Source: Turbatrix aceti
Lineage: Eukaryota; Nematoda; Chromadorea; Rhabditida; Panagrolaimidae
Assembly: GCA_963969345.1 (NCBI GenBank)
Contig: OZ017769.1
Coordinates: 8,063,725-8,127,724, forward strand
Length of the DNA stretch: 64,000 nucleotides
Direction: 5' to 3'
This document shows, one piece after another, positions 50,927-63,364 of the stretch. The notes beneath the pieces were generated by a model, which made no database searches, was not told the origin of the DNA, and saw only the letters and a list, made by a program, of their open reading frames with translations. Each line of letters opens with the position of its first letter. Position 1 is the first letter of the stretch. Made by a program: the position numbers and the translations under genes.

Positions 50927-52941
50927 TCTTGTTTAAGGTTCACTGAGTTTGGTTTGTACTGAAGAAAATATTGAGGTGGGGAGAGATTATGTGTCCGTCT
51001 ACGACGTCGAGCTCCAACCAGCAGGAACACACACGAGTAGTGCCAAAGAAAGGTAATACAACCGGGGCTGCAATGAAAAAAAGTGGGTTAAAAAAGTTGT
51101 GAAAAATTGGCCAGACAAGCAACAATCACGAAATACGCGCCACGAAAGAAAACAAAACAAAATAAAAATCGCGAATATCGAAAAACCTTCGTTGGTTACA
51201 CAACACGACAATTGCAATCGTAAAAATATCGGCAAACCAACGAATTTTCGTCTTAGGAATACAAAAACGCGCACACGCAACGAACGAAAATGATGACAAC
51301 GGAGAAAAAAAAGTACAGTCAACGAAAAAATCAAAAATCGTCTCGTCGATCGACGTACGTTTTTTTTACGTTTACGTTAACAATTTTTTTTCAACAATTC
51401 TCAGGAAAAGAACCAAACCACGGGTTAATTTGTCTTTCCTTCTCTCTTTTTTTTATCGTCCCCCGGACTAAACTGTCGTCGTCAACAGAACCCGTGACAA
51501 CCAACCAACCGGCTCGCACGCCCGCGTCGACGCTGGTCGTTGTGTGAGATAACAAATTTTTCATCATCCATCGTCATCGGTCGTGTTCTGTTCGTTGGTT
51601 GGTTGCTGGGGCGCTGCTGCGGACTTCTTTGTTTTTCAGTAACGTCAAAGAATTCCAATTCCAATTCCGTTTTCTTCTCCCCCAAGAGTTTCTTTTTCTT
51701 TTCCTTCTTCGTTTTTTTCTTGAAATTTTGTTCCACTCCCAAAAAAAAGACGAAGAAGAAGAATACCTCCACACAATTACCACACATCAGTTAGTCAGTC
51801 ATCAGCACAAGCAGCATTCATTCCTCTTCCTCCTCAGGCACAACGACAACGACGACGACGACGCAGACAGCCTGCAACTGCCGCCGTCGCTGCCGCCAGC
51901 TGGGAGGAGAGGGGAGCTGACAAAAAAATTGTGGAAGAGGCCTGCCTGCCTGCGTGCGTGCGTGAACGTAACATACGGTTGTACGCACGGGCGCAGGACA
52001 GGGGCAGCACCACTTACTCAAAAAATCCCGTGATCATACGACTGATTCCGAGACTGACTGGTCGAAGAGGGGTAGTAGTAAAAAAAAAATAGATAGAAAG
52101 AAAGAAAAGTGAGCTCTTACCGGATGGATGGGGTTCAGGAGGAGTTCGGGTCGGGGACGGAAGCGGGGGGAGATGCAAGCAAGAACGCCGGGAGACCGGG
52201 CTGCGCGGTGGCGTGCGCGAAATGCAAAAATGGCCCCTCACTCATTCTCATCAACCAAAAAAAATCAAAAAAATACGACGACCAGGAATAAATACATCGT
52301 AATCACTGTCAGGCAATCAGAGCACGTTCGGTTTTTTTTCTCGACTCGACTCGAAGCCGAGTCGTCGTCGGGTGTGGCGCGTGAACGAACGAACAAACGA
52401 AAAACAGGTATTACATGTGTGTGCTGGGGCCAACCGGTGACTGCGGCGGGGAACAAACCAAAAAGCATTCATTCAAAGTAAACGCGTCAGAGTTCTCAAA
52501 TCTTCAAAAAAAAGTAAAAAGTGATCATCTGCTTACGGTGACTTCCCGAAACACTCCAAAAGTATTGGACGTGTCTCCGTCGTACAAATAAACAAAAAAA
52601 AATTTAGCGGAAAAGAGAGGACCGAGGTGATTGGATTGCCTGCCTGCCGGCGGCTCCACTGTCGAGCATCGTCGAAGGAAGACCCAGCCAGCCAGACCCC
52701 GAGACTCGACGTGCACTGCGTGGCGTGTTCGACCGGCAGCCTGGGCTGCTTACGCTCACATCAGCACCACAACCACTCTTCAGGCGAAAGAAAAAAACAC
52801 ACAAAACACGATATTTTTCCGTGACTGATATTTTCCTGCCGGCAAATAAATACTCCCGCTAAATATTTTAAACACGAACGAAATCAGCCGTGAACTTAAA
52901 CGTAGACGGCGCGTGACACATCAGAAACTCCCCAGAATCAC

Positions 52942-52975
52942 CGAGCTCACCTGTCTGACGAGACAGGTGAGCTCG
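52942..52975. repeat. Perfect 15-bp palindrome with E-boxes
   Basis: Arms 52942-52956 and 52961-52975 are exact reverse complements around a 4-nt loop (GACG). Each arm contains CACCTG/CAGGTG, the E-box bound by Snail/ZEB-type and other bHLH factors. Confidence 0.9.
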
Positions 52976-55813
52976 ACGACAACGGTACCTAACCGACGGG
53001 TCCTGAGGGCGTCGAATGGCTATCAGCGGTGGTAATCGGCCACCAGCCCCGCGGGTTCGTCGGGCCGCCTGCCCGTCCCGTCCGCCCGCCTGCTATGTAT
53101 TTTGCGTCCATATTGATCGCCGGTTACGTCACACGACACCACACCACATCGCAGCGGCTCCAGCATGTGACCAATTTGTCTTTCTCGCACTACTACTGAT
53201 GTTGGCGTAAAAAACCTATTACCCACCGATTTCCTTCAACCTGACTTGGTACGACAGCCCAATTAATTCCAAAAAAAAGCAATTCATTCGCTCGCTCTCA
53301 CGTGGACGTGAACGGTAGCCCCCTCCACCTACCTACTTTTTGCTTATCCTCTGGACACTACAGATGGATTGGCACTTTTATCTACATCTACGTAGACGTC
53401 GTCGCAAAAGATTAATCCCCCAGCCAAGCCCAGGTCATCCTAACAAGGCCGATTAACTAGCTGCAGGGCAAAGGGGAAAAAATACAACACGTCAAGACTC
53501 AAATTTCGACTTCCTATACAAACGCAGACGTGCCACAGAGTCGAGAAAGCAGAAAGAAACAAGTCTAAGTAACGCAGACAATCCCGTGACAAGGAAAGAA
53601 AAAAAAGGAAGCTTGGCGGGGGCAAAATCCATTCACTTCAATCGACGAGGAGGCAGTTGCGTTGCGTTGTGTTGCCAGCGGCAGCAGTGGCAGCGCCAAA
53701 CACAAAACAGCCATTTAGCAGCGAAGGGGGTTAAAAAACATGCCCATGACGTAGGAAGAAGAAAAGTTCTTCTGTCAAAAGAGCGAAAAAACTACTTTTT
53801 TTCCCCCTCCCGGGAAAAAAAAGAAGTTGTTGGCGTACGAATGAATCGCCACAAAACGAAACGAAACAAAACAAAAGACGGCCAGGCAGGCCAGAGTGTG
53901 ACGTTCTGTTCTGATGCGAGCCTAATCCTAAGCTAGACGGCAAACAGCAGCTTCTGTGCTGTTCTGGCCGTCATCGTCGCCGCTGCTGCTGCCGCCGCGC
54001 GTTTTCCTGGAACAAACGCCCTTATGGCCCATTTGTCAAGTCAGTCGTTGTTGTGAGACGACGAAGACGAAGACGAAGACAAACCCCCCCTTCAGCCCAC
54101 CCGACTCCGACGAACGAACAAACGAACGAATCCATAAAAAAAAGAGAAAAAAAAATTCGAGAGGTAGATAAATATTTAACCACGCGCAGGCAGACGCAGA
54201 CAACCACCGACCTCCGTAGACTGACTGACGACTGGCTGAGCCGAGTCAATCCTTCATTCACTACGTTGTCCCTGCCTGCGTCGGCGTTCGACACAAAACC
54301 AACTACATATCAACCCCAACAGCCTCACCTCACCTGCCTACCTGCATGCATGTACACATGCATGCAAGGCAACAAAAACCACCATAACCAAGGAATATTC
54401 AAAAAGAGGAATAATAAATAACAACACGATAAAACATGCCGTCAAATTGCATAGCAACAAAGACGGAATAAACATGGGAAAGAGCAGAGCCTTCAATACA
54501 TTTCACGACGACTACGACGACGACGACGAAGACCAAGTAGGGCATCTAGAGTCTAAGCCACTTCCCGGTGATTCCCCTTCCCCGCAGAGGGCAATCATGA
54601 GAAAAAGCAATAATGCGCCCGACGTTCGTCCCCCCCCCCCTCATTTTTGACACGACACGGCCAATCTTTTTCGCAATCATCGGCAGCTATTGCCGTCGTT
54701 TTCGTCGCTGTCGTCACGCGAATACGCAGGCAATCGTGTGCAAAACGCTTCCTTCCTCCTTTCTATTTTCCGACCAGAAGACAGACGGTTGCGGACGCGT
54801 AGTCCCTGATAACCCCCTTCGGCAGGCAGACGCCGAATCACAGACCCAACACAGAATAACAGAAGCGGGAGAGAGCACACCACCACCGCCAAAAACATTC
54901 CCGACTGACTCTACGCGGCGGCAACAGCAGAAAAACAAGCAACAGACGCGTTCGTTCCCGGAAAAAGCCGTCCACCAGAGTGCACCAAGTGCGGGCGTCC
55001 GTGGTGGTGGTGGCGGTGAGTTACGTTCGTTCGTTGCCTGCCAACTACAACAACTCCAACGCCGACGACAGCCGTCGACGGCGGCAGCACGCCTGTCTTC
55101 AAAAAATGGTCTCGTGACGGAAGTAAAATATTCAGAGACCCACTATCCCCTCTTCGATGTATGGAAAATGCGCTTCAAAGCCCCCCTAGCCCTCTACCCT
55201 CTAAATTGGTTTTTTTCACGTCTTCCTTCGCCAAAAAAAACAGAAAAGAGAACTTTTCGCTTTTTTCTCGAGAAAAAAAAAGAACGAAAAAGAAAAGAAA
55301 TTCGCTCATTCAGTCAGCCGTCGACTGGACCGACCCCGTCTAGGAAGAGGTCATCGACGACCAACGACGTCAATACACTCTGCCTCAAGAGCTGAGCTGC
55401 CAGCGGCACGACGCCGCCGACGACGACGTCTGCGTGCGTGTCGAAAGCAGAAAGAAAGTGGCACGCGTGTGTGTCAGCGAGCAAAAGCGACCCCCTGGGG
55501 TAGACGGGGGAGGAGGGAGGGTCCTTTGTGCATGAATGGTTGGCAGCCAAGAAATGACTGCCAGGCCTGATGTTCTCGGCTACAGAGTACACCCTGTCTC
55601 GTGAAAATAAATGCGCGGCGCGTAAACACACCCTCTGGCACGCAGATGAAAAAAAAAGAAAAACAATCAATTAACCCGGCTAAAAAGGACAAAACAAAAT
55701 TTTTTGCTCGGGGCACCCGAATTTCAAGTGCACATCCCCAGCTGGAAAAAAATTTCGTCCTTGCGAAGGAAAAAAAGAGGAAAAAAAGAAAAATAACAGT
55801 AAAACACAGGGTG

Positions 55814-55892
55814 GGGTTAGGCCGACGTCAGTCCCACCTAACCACAAAAAAACCGCCTTGTCAAGGTCTACTGGCGTCACGAGGCCTAACCC
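55814..55892. repeat. Small imperfect foldback element
   Basis: GGGTTAGGCC at 55814-55823 is inverted at 55883-55892 (GGCCTAACCC), with partly matching inner arms (GACGTCAGT against GACGCCAGT). May be a short MITE remnant; no clear target duplication. Confidence 0.55.
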
Positions 55893-56140
55893 ATAATTGA
55901 AAAGCGACGCCGAATGCCTGCCAGACAGCGCAGAACGCAGACAAAGAATATACAAGAAAGAAAGAAAGCTCGTTATCTGGGGAGCGACGTCGGTGGCGGC
56001 GACGAGGAGGAAAAATCCCCCGACTGGAGAAGAGGGAGTAAAGTGCACCCAGTGAATGCGAAACAGGCCTGGTGTACTTTTCATGTGTTGTCCTTGGAGC
56101 ACCGAGCTCAGTTCACAGCCTGGAGCGAGTGCACTGTCCA

Positions 56141-56167
56141 AATAAATAAATAAATAAATAAATAAAT
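56141..56167. repeat. AATA microsatellite
   Basis: About seven AATA units. A similar tract of about four units is at 60782-60799. Confidence 0.9.
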
Positions 56168-57557
56168 GCTACCTCGCCCGGAGGGGGAGGATGAAAAATC
56201 AACATTAACCGCCGTCGCCATCGCCGAAAAGGACATGGACATCGATTCGTCTCCAATCCACCAGCGATGGATGTTGCGTGACTCCTGTAAACAAAACAAA
56301 TAAGTTTTTTGAACGAAATAAATACGTTTAGGGTCGAAGCAAACACGCACGCGTCAACGGGCACAGGCACACACATACAAATACACGCGCGCTCGCGTAA
56401 TACGGCTAATCGGCACCTTCGCGCGCCATGCGTCAGATTCGTCAGCTTCAAAGGAAAGGCCAATTTGAAGCTTACTTATGTCAGGGACAGAAAGAATACG
56501 GGCACAGGCACGTACAGCAGGGCAAACGCAGACAAATCGTTAAATGCCTTCGTTGAATCCATCGCCGCCGAGGCCCCTCATTAGCATAGGCCTCGCTCAG
56601 CCAACCACAACCACAACCGCAAATCAAAATCCGGCGGAAAGACAGCTTGTTCATCTGCACGGCACGGCGCGGGGGCCTACGCAGGCAGGCAGATTGACAC
56701 TGACACTTTTCTTGCCACAGAAAAAACAGACAACTCGACTTCATCCCGTCTTCCTGATTAAAAACGCAAATTGGCCTCAAACAAATGAAACAGATAACTA
56801 ACTGATGCGTATTGTGGCGTCAACAAATTATGAAAAACATAAATAAATAATTTCACGACGGTCTCGTGACGATACAGGTTACGGTATTTTATTGAAGGAA
56901 CGAATAACACGTATTTGTGTTTTTCGTGTCTCGAAACGACTTCGTATACACAGTACATATCGTCGTCTTTTTTGACAGCGATGATACTAAATAGTAGAAT
57001 CGTTCTCGAAAAAAGAATTCGACAGTTCTTATCACTGACAAAGTCAATAGTACAAAATGACAGCATTTCACGTGATAGCCCAGTGCAAATAAATAGAGAA
57101 GCCTAATGCGTCGATGAAGGAAATAGTACTTTTTTTAGACACACACCTGCGCGTGCGCTGAACTTTTAATCGGTAACTATAAACTGCAATGCGACCCGTG
57201 ACACCGGTACCGGTGATTGTGATTGTGGATGCAATGCGCAGCCTACGAATGACGGGGGACGGATGAAGGGTTCGTTCACGTGTGCACGCTATCGTCTCCG
57301 ACGACGACGATGACTGACAACCAGAAGTGTCTGTCTCTTCGTGCGTGCGTGTATAGATGTCCGTGAAAAAAAGCGCAAATAGAGCGAGTTCCAAAAACGC
57401 GTTTGATTGCATTGGCTCCGCAAAGAAAACAGAAATAGAATCACACACACGGGAAACGAAAGAGCGGGGACACAAAAACCCAAAAATTGTTCTTGTTCAA
57501 AGAGAGGAGGCAAGAGCACCTCTGCGAAGAGCACCTAGTCCTAGTCCCCTTCATAGT

Positions 57558-57593
57558 CAGCCCCGATGAAGGGGCCTCACTTCATCGGGGCTG
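57558..57593. repeat. Perfect 14-bp inverted repeat
   Basis: Arms CAGCCCCGATGAAG (57558-57571) and its exact complement (57580-57593) around an 8-nt loop GGGCCTCA. A stable GC-rich hairpin in otherwise empty DNA; no run of Ts or gene follows. Confidence 0.9.
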
Positions 57594-60500
57594 CTGGCAG
57601 TCGACGGACGTTCGCGTTCGTTCATTAGCCTTCACGAGCACCCAAGCGCCATCCGACGTCGTGTCGTCCCAGACCGACCGCGATTATCTGTCATCAAACG
57701 CGGAGCAGCCGGGGACGGAGCTTTATCTTCCGCTCGCGTACACAGCGTCTGACTGACTAGGCCAACCACCACCAACATCCATCCCATCGTCGGGCCAGGC
57801 AGGCATCACGTCACTCATCATCGCAGGGGGAAGCGACGACGCGTGCATTGCATTGCGGCTCCGGCAAATGTCCTTTCGTCACGAATGAACGAACGAACGA
57901 ACGACGAAGCCAACGGCAGGCAGGACGGATTGTTCTTTGACGCCCGACGACGACGGCACGTACGGGAAAATTCAATTCGACGTAAGAGCCGGAGCTGTCC
58001 GTAGCCGTGTAATAATGCATGCAGAACAACACCGGGCCCCCCAATCTCATTTCGTTTCAAAACGCTACTGCCACACTTCTTCAACTACCCCCCTCCAGAG
58101 AAGAAGAAGAAGAAGACGTGTCAAATAACAAAGTTCGCAGTCAAGTCACATGTGAACACAAATACATAAAAACGTCAATTGACTCTCGTCGTGGATGTGG
58201 CCACAGCTGTCGACAAAAAGTGAAGTCCCCTGCTTCCTGGATCTATCACCAGAAGAGCACATGTCACGAGTCACGACCCGACCCGTTCGTTCGAACGAAC
58301 GTATCAAGCAACGTAGCAGGGGATGGAGGGCAAATAACAAATAAATAAAATAAAATAAACCCGGCCAGGACTGCCAGACCTGATTTGACTTCATTCATGC
58401 GAACAAACGAACAAATAAACCCCCGCTGAACAAAGTCTATCTATTTTAAATAATATTACCCGCAGGAGAACCGAGGCATCTCACACATTGCAACCAACCT
58501 ACTGCGCGTATTGGGTCGTTGTCGGTCGTAAAAAGCCGTGGGAAATACGTATACAACTGCACAACGTGGTATAATACTTCCTACCGCGGGGGAGGGGATG
58601 GGATTTGCAATTTTACCCCTCAAAAAACCAAAAACAGCAATCAGCGAGTGGTTAACCGCCTGATACGGTGAAAAACAAAAAAAAAGAGAGATGAGTGCAT
58701 CTGCATCATCCCAGCGCGTGTTGTGTGGGATGGGATGAACATCAACTCAAAAAATACCAATCGAACGATTATTGAGTACTGAGCGAGCGAACAAATCTGA
58801 CGACGACCCAATCCGTCGATTCGATTCACCAAAATCTCCTTGGGTGTGTGCGCACGCAGCAAATACTACGTACGCAGCGTACTGGGCGCGGTTGGTTGGC
58901 TACCTCTTGTCTTTCTAGATCTAAATATCTCCGTGCTAGACAACAGACTGAGTATACGCGATATACCTACTCCGAAAAGTCAGTCCGAGTATCTGAGTAC
59001 GTTGTAAATATTTGGTGATCGATTTATGTTTACGATAGATGATTGGAGGGGTGGGGGCAACTCATCCGGCTCAGTAGCGCAGCCCCGACTACCGACATCA
59101 TACCAATAGGCTGGGCCGTGTTTGTTTGTTTGTTTGAGAGCTAAATTTAAATCCTAATAAACCTATTAGCAGCATTTTTACCCCTGTGCCGGCAGGGAGG
59201 GGTACAATATTATGATATTTCGAATCGGTGACATCTGGTTTACCCCAGGTCGTAGTACCACCCAAAAACACATGATTGATCCAATTTCAGACACGGACAA
59301 CAGATAACCAGAACGAGTCGCTATCAGCGCCAGCACGAGCGTGAGCGTGAAGGGAAAATACCAACGACGAATGCATTCGAATGCGAAAACGAAGAAAGAT
59401 TCGATTCGATCGCTGATGCATTCATCAGCCGCCACCCTACGACTCGCACTGATAGCAGTCATCCTGGCGATCCTAAGGGCAAAGTAAAGTGGGTTGGGTT
59501 GTCGTCGTCGATGTTTTGTGCGCTGCGCTGTGTTCGCTATCTCGCGATGATTTTTTGCCATCAGCGACAGCGGAGGGGGGTGACACAGCGACAGCAGCAC
59601 AACATCACACCGAACCGAACCACTTCTAGTCACGAGAGCAGCCGGAGCAGGCAGAGGAGCGCAACGACAACGACAACCGATCGCTGATCAGTCGTTGAGA
59701 TTGGGTTGTCGTTGTCGTGCGCTGCTCGCCTTCTCCCATCCACCTCCGATGGATGGATGATTGGTAGGTACTTCGCGACGGGAGTGGTGAGAGCAGTCAA
59801 ATTCAGTCACGAGAGGGGTGGGTGGGGTGGATGGCACAAGTGCGTTCGTGCCGACAAAGACAAAGAAGAGCAAACCGAGTAAACTGGGGAGAGAAAAGAA
59901 AAAAAAGCAGCCGCCACCGCCACCTGCCTGCTTTTTTTCGACTCCAGAATAAACGACTATCGTCATAGAATGTATGTATCATCATGGGTGCAGGAGATGA
60001 AGTATGTATCATCCACACAAGCTACAGTTGGTTAGCGGCTAATTAATTGCCTGCCTAGGGCGTGAAACAGCGCTGACGTCGTCGTCGACACCGCCGTAGT
60101 CGTCGTCAGTCGTCAGCCGGTTGGTGCAGAGGGCACCGCACCGGCCGGCCGGCCCAGACAGCAAGCAAGCGAGGGAACAAACCGGGTGGCAAGGCAGGAG
60201 GGCTGTCACACCAACGACCGCCGCAGGCAGTAAACCAACCAACCAACGTCAGGAGAGGGGGGGGGGGTCGCATGTGACCCCCCATCCGCCACGACATGTG
60301 CCAGAAAGAGAGCAACAAGCAACGTGCATACAGCCAAGCCAGCCTCTTTGTCGCCAGAGGGAAAAAAACCACGTTTGTCGCGTCGCAAACGTCTCAAATG
60401 CGACGACAAAATGGAGGCAGTCAACGGGAACGAGAACGAGCATCATCACGGGACCGAGAGCTTCCTACTCGTCGTGTACAAAGTCCGTCGCCAGCTTCCT

Positions 60501-63364
60501 TCCTTCCTCTTCAACTTGTCACAAAAACACCACCCAAAGACAAATCAGAGCTCTTCTCTCAAAATGAGTGTTATTCCATTCCAAAAACATATTTTTGAAC
60601 CTACGGGACCTATAACAACAACAAACAAACAAATAATGACTCAGACACCCAGACAAGAGAAGTGCCAGGGTCACGGGATCCAATTCGCACCGTACACAAC
60701 CGTCGGTCGGTTGGTTTGCGGCGGCGGCGGCAGACCGTACCCGTCGAAAATAAACACAAACACAAATTAGGGGGAAGGACGAAATAAATAAATAAATAAT
60801 TATGTACAAAATTGAATTCAAATGAAATCGATTACCGGAGGCTCGGCGGCCAGATTGAAGTGTCCGGTTGAGAATTGAGAAATCATTCGTTCGCGGAGCA
60901 AAAAAAATAGACAACTGTGACAAATTCTGACAGAAGGAAGGGGAGACAGACCGATCGAAAGCGATTATTGTAAAGCTGGGGAACAGAACAGGCTCCTGTA
61001 CAACAGCAACAGCGCCGACAACTGCTTCAGAGGTGACGGAAAAGGCCGTGCTGAGTCAGCAAATGTGGCACAAATGGGGGTACCGTACCGCCCGCGTGTC
61101 TGACCCCGACCCGAAGAAAGCAAAAGGACAAAAAATAAAGGAATAACGAAAGACTAACAAAAGAATGAACGTAAGATGACGAAATATGTATTTAGGAATC
61201 AAATCGACGGAGGAAAGGGTCCTGACACGAAAATAACCAACAAAACTTACGATAACGAGGCTTCCTGGCCTGGAATAATAACATATGCCCTTGACTCGAT
61301 AGAAAACAAAAAATAAATAAAATCGAAATAACAACGACACGAAATAAATACACCGCAGCCGCAGCCAGCGACAAACAGCCAGCCAGTTTTGGGGTGAGTC
61401 AACGATGACGACTGCTGGTGTAAGTCTGTCGTCGTCGTCGTCGGACGAGGCTGGCTGGCTGTCGGGGGCGTCCGCGGCGAGCGAGGGAATCGATCAATTT
61501 TGCTTCGCTTCGCTTCACTTCGTCGGAGGAGGGGGGGGGGGATCTCCCCGGACGAACGAACGAAAACTAAATAGTGGATGGTGGCTGGCAGCTGTGCGGG
61601 AGGGGAACGAGCGAGCAAACGCACTCGGCTGCGGAGCAGCGTTCGATTGCTTGCCCCTGCTGCAGTCGTCAAAGCCGGTCGATACGCGCAGTCTAGGATA
61701 AATGGGCGCCCCAGCAACCCACAACCACCTCTCTTTTTTTCCTTTTTGCTCGCTCGGGAGGGGAGGGGAGGACAAGGCTGTCACGGGGACAGGGACAATG
61801 GAGGCAGACGTCCGCGCATGCATGTGACTGACTGGCCGGCTGTCATTAGGCGTGGGGGTGTTGTAATTGATTGGATTTGAATGGGTGCGTCGGGTCCAAC
61901 ATGTAACACGTTTGCAACCGGACGACCGGATGGAGGATGCCAGCTGCAGCTGGCGGCAATCGGGTTGGGTTGTTAGGGGATCGATAGTGCGCACTGCGCC
62001 GCATCTGGGGTATATTTGGGATACGCCGACGCGCATCCTTCGTTCGTTCCTTATTTAGGTCCGTCTGCCGCCTAAATTCAGTGCATTCAGGGCTAATCAT
62101 CTCGGTCGGATGCAATGCAATGCAATTCAATGCACTTCATTCTTCCAAAAAGCAATTTTCGCAGTCATCCGTCGGCTAAAAGGGCATCTGCCGCTGGCAG
62201 GGAGACCGGGGAATGACAGGTGCCGTAGCCCTTTCCAAGCACCCATTCCCATCAGTAACGATTGCAACCCGGAATTGTTACTCACATAAAAAAAGTATGT
62301 GTGTACGCAACACCATTCACCGGATCAGGTACCAACCTGAACAACTGATCGTAATGACAGCAGCAGAGAACACAACAGCACGTGTTACGATCATTTTTTT
62401 TACTTGATCGACCACACGGCTCACTGATCAAATCCTAAAGTATCATACTTCCTCTGATTTTTGACGTTCAATTTTTTTTTAGTTTTTTTTTGCCTCGCGG
62501 CAAACGTTTTTCGTTCGCTTCACGCTTGACCCGATCCTGTTTGCATTTTTTATCTTTCGCTCGTAAAAGTTGTTATTTCCACCGAGAAAATGACAAGACA
62601 AGAATTCGCACGCCGCTGACAAATCCATCACGGGATTGGTCGGCGGGCTGGTTCACAGCTGGGAGGGAGCAAAGAGTGCGTTTTCTGAAAAATGCCGAAG
62701 GCACTAGGCTCAAAAATGCCCCCCATGAATCAGTCAGACTCTGGCATAAATATTAGGCGTCGCAAATGCGTTGCCACGCATTTCAGATAAGTCCGCAGAA
62801 TTATGCCATCACGGAAAGCGGAATGCGACCCTAAACTGAATTTTTTCTTTCCCTGAAGCTGACGGAAAGCATGGAATGCTCGTTCCTGGCCCCCAGCGGC
62901 CGGGAGGGGGGGGGGGTCAAAGTACGCGCACCAGAAAACCTTGAAAACTAAAAAAAAATATAAAATCTAACTTCTCATACGAGAATTCATTCCTTCCTCC
63001 ATAAACGCAGGCAATGATGCATTTTTGCCAGACAGACAGAAAAAAAAACGGAAGTCAACGCACACGCGTCAAAAAAGAAGCCAATTGTGAGTGAACACGA
63101 CTGCGCTTTGGCGTCGTCGTCGGAACTGGTTCTGTGGCCCGAATGAACGAACGCAGAATTCAGGGAGCGGACTCGTGATTGCCCGACACGCCAGTCACAT
63201 GTCGAACCCTTCCGAAATGCTGGAAAATATTTAGGTGCGTGTCAGGCTGACGCAAAAGCGTGGGGAAGGCCAAAAAAATGAATTACTATTATTTCCGGGA
63301 TAAAATCAACTTAAATAAAAAAAATTGTTACAGATAAAAACAAAAATTTTTAAATTCAAAAAAC

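Larger units (their letters stand above)
50927..63364. other. 12.4-kb region without a supported gene
   Basis: Scanned on both strands: no frame shows a recognisable domain, sustained non-repetitive coding character, or a convincing exon chain. The sequence is a patchwork of short tandem words (ACGA/CGTT, GACGA, CAGG, AAATA), A- and G-runs (for example 11 G near 61530 and 60257), and small palindromes listed separately. Non-coding 5' exons and promoter of the ZFAND gene probably lie in it. Composition drifts between GC-rich (52900-53100, 57500-57900) and AT-rich parts. It might contain regulatory DNA or unannotated RNA genes that cannot be recognised by eye. Confidence 0.5.

Noticed and set aside
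54447..55395. Open frames with Asp-rich and Pro/Arg-rich stretches
   Set aside because: Composition follows GACGAC and CCCC runs; no splice-joined domain, and no similarity to a family I know.
61521..61535. Long G-run as a possible G-quadruplex regulatory site
   Set aside because: It is a simple homopolymer in repeat-rich DNA, prone to sequencing error, with no nearby gene to regulate.
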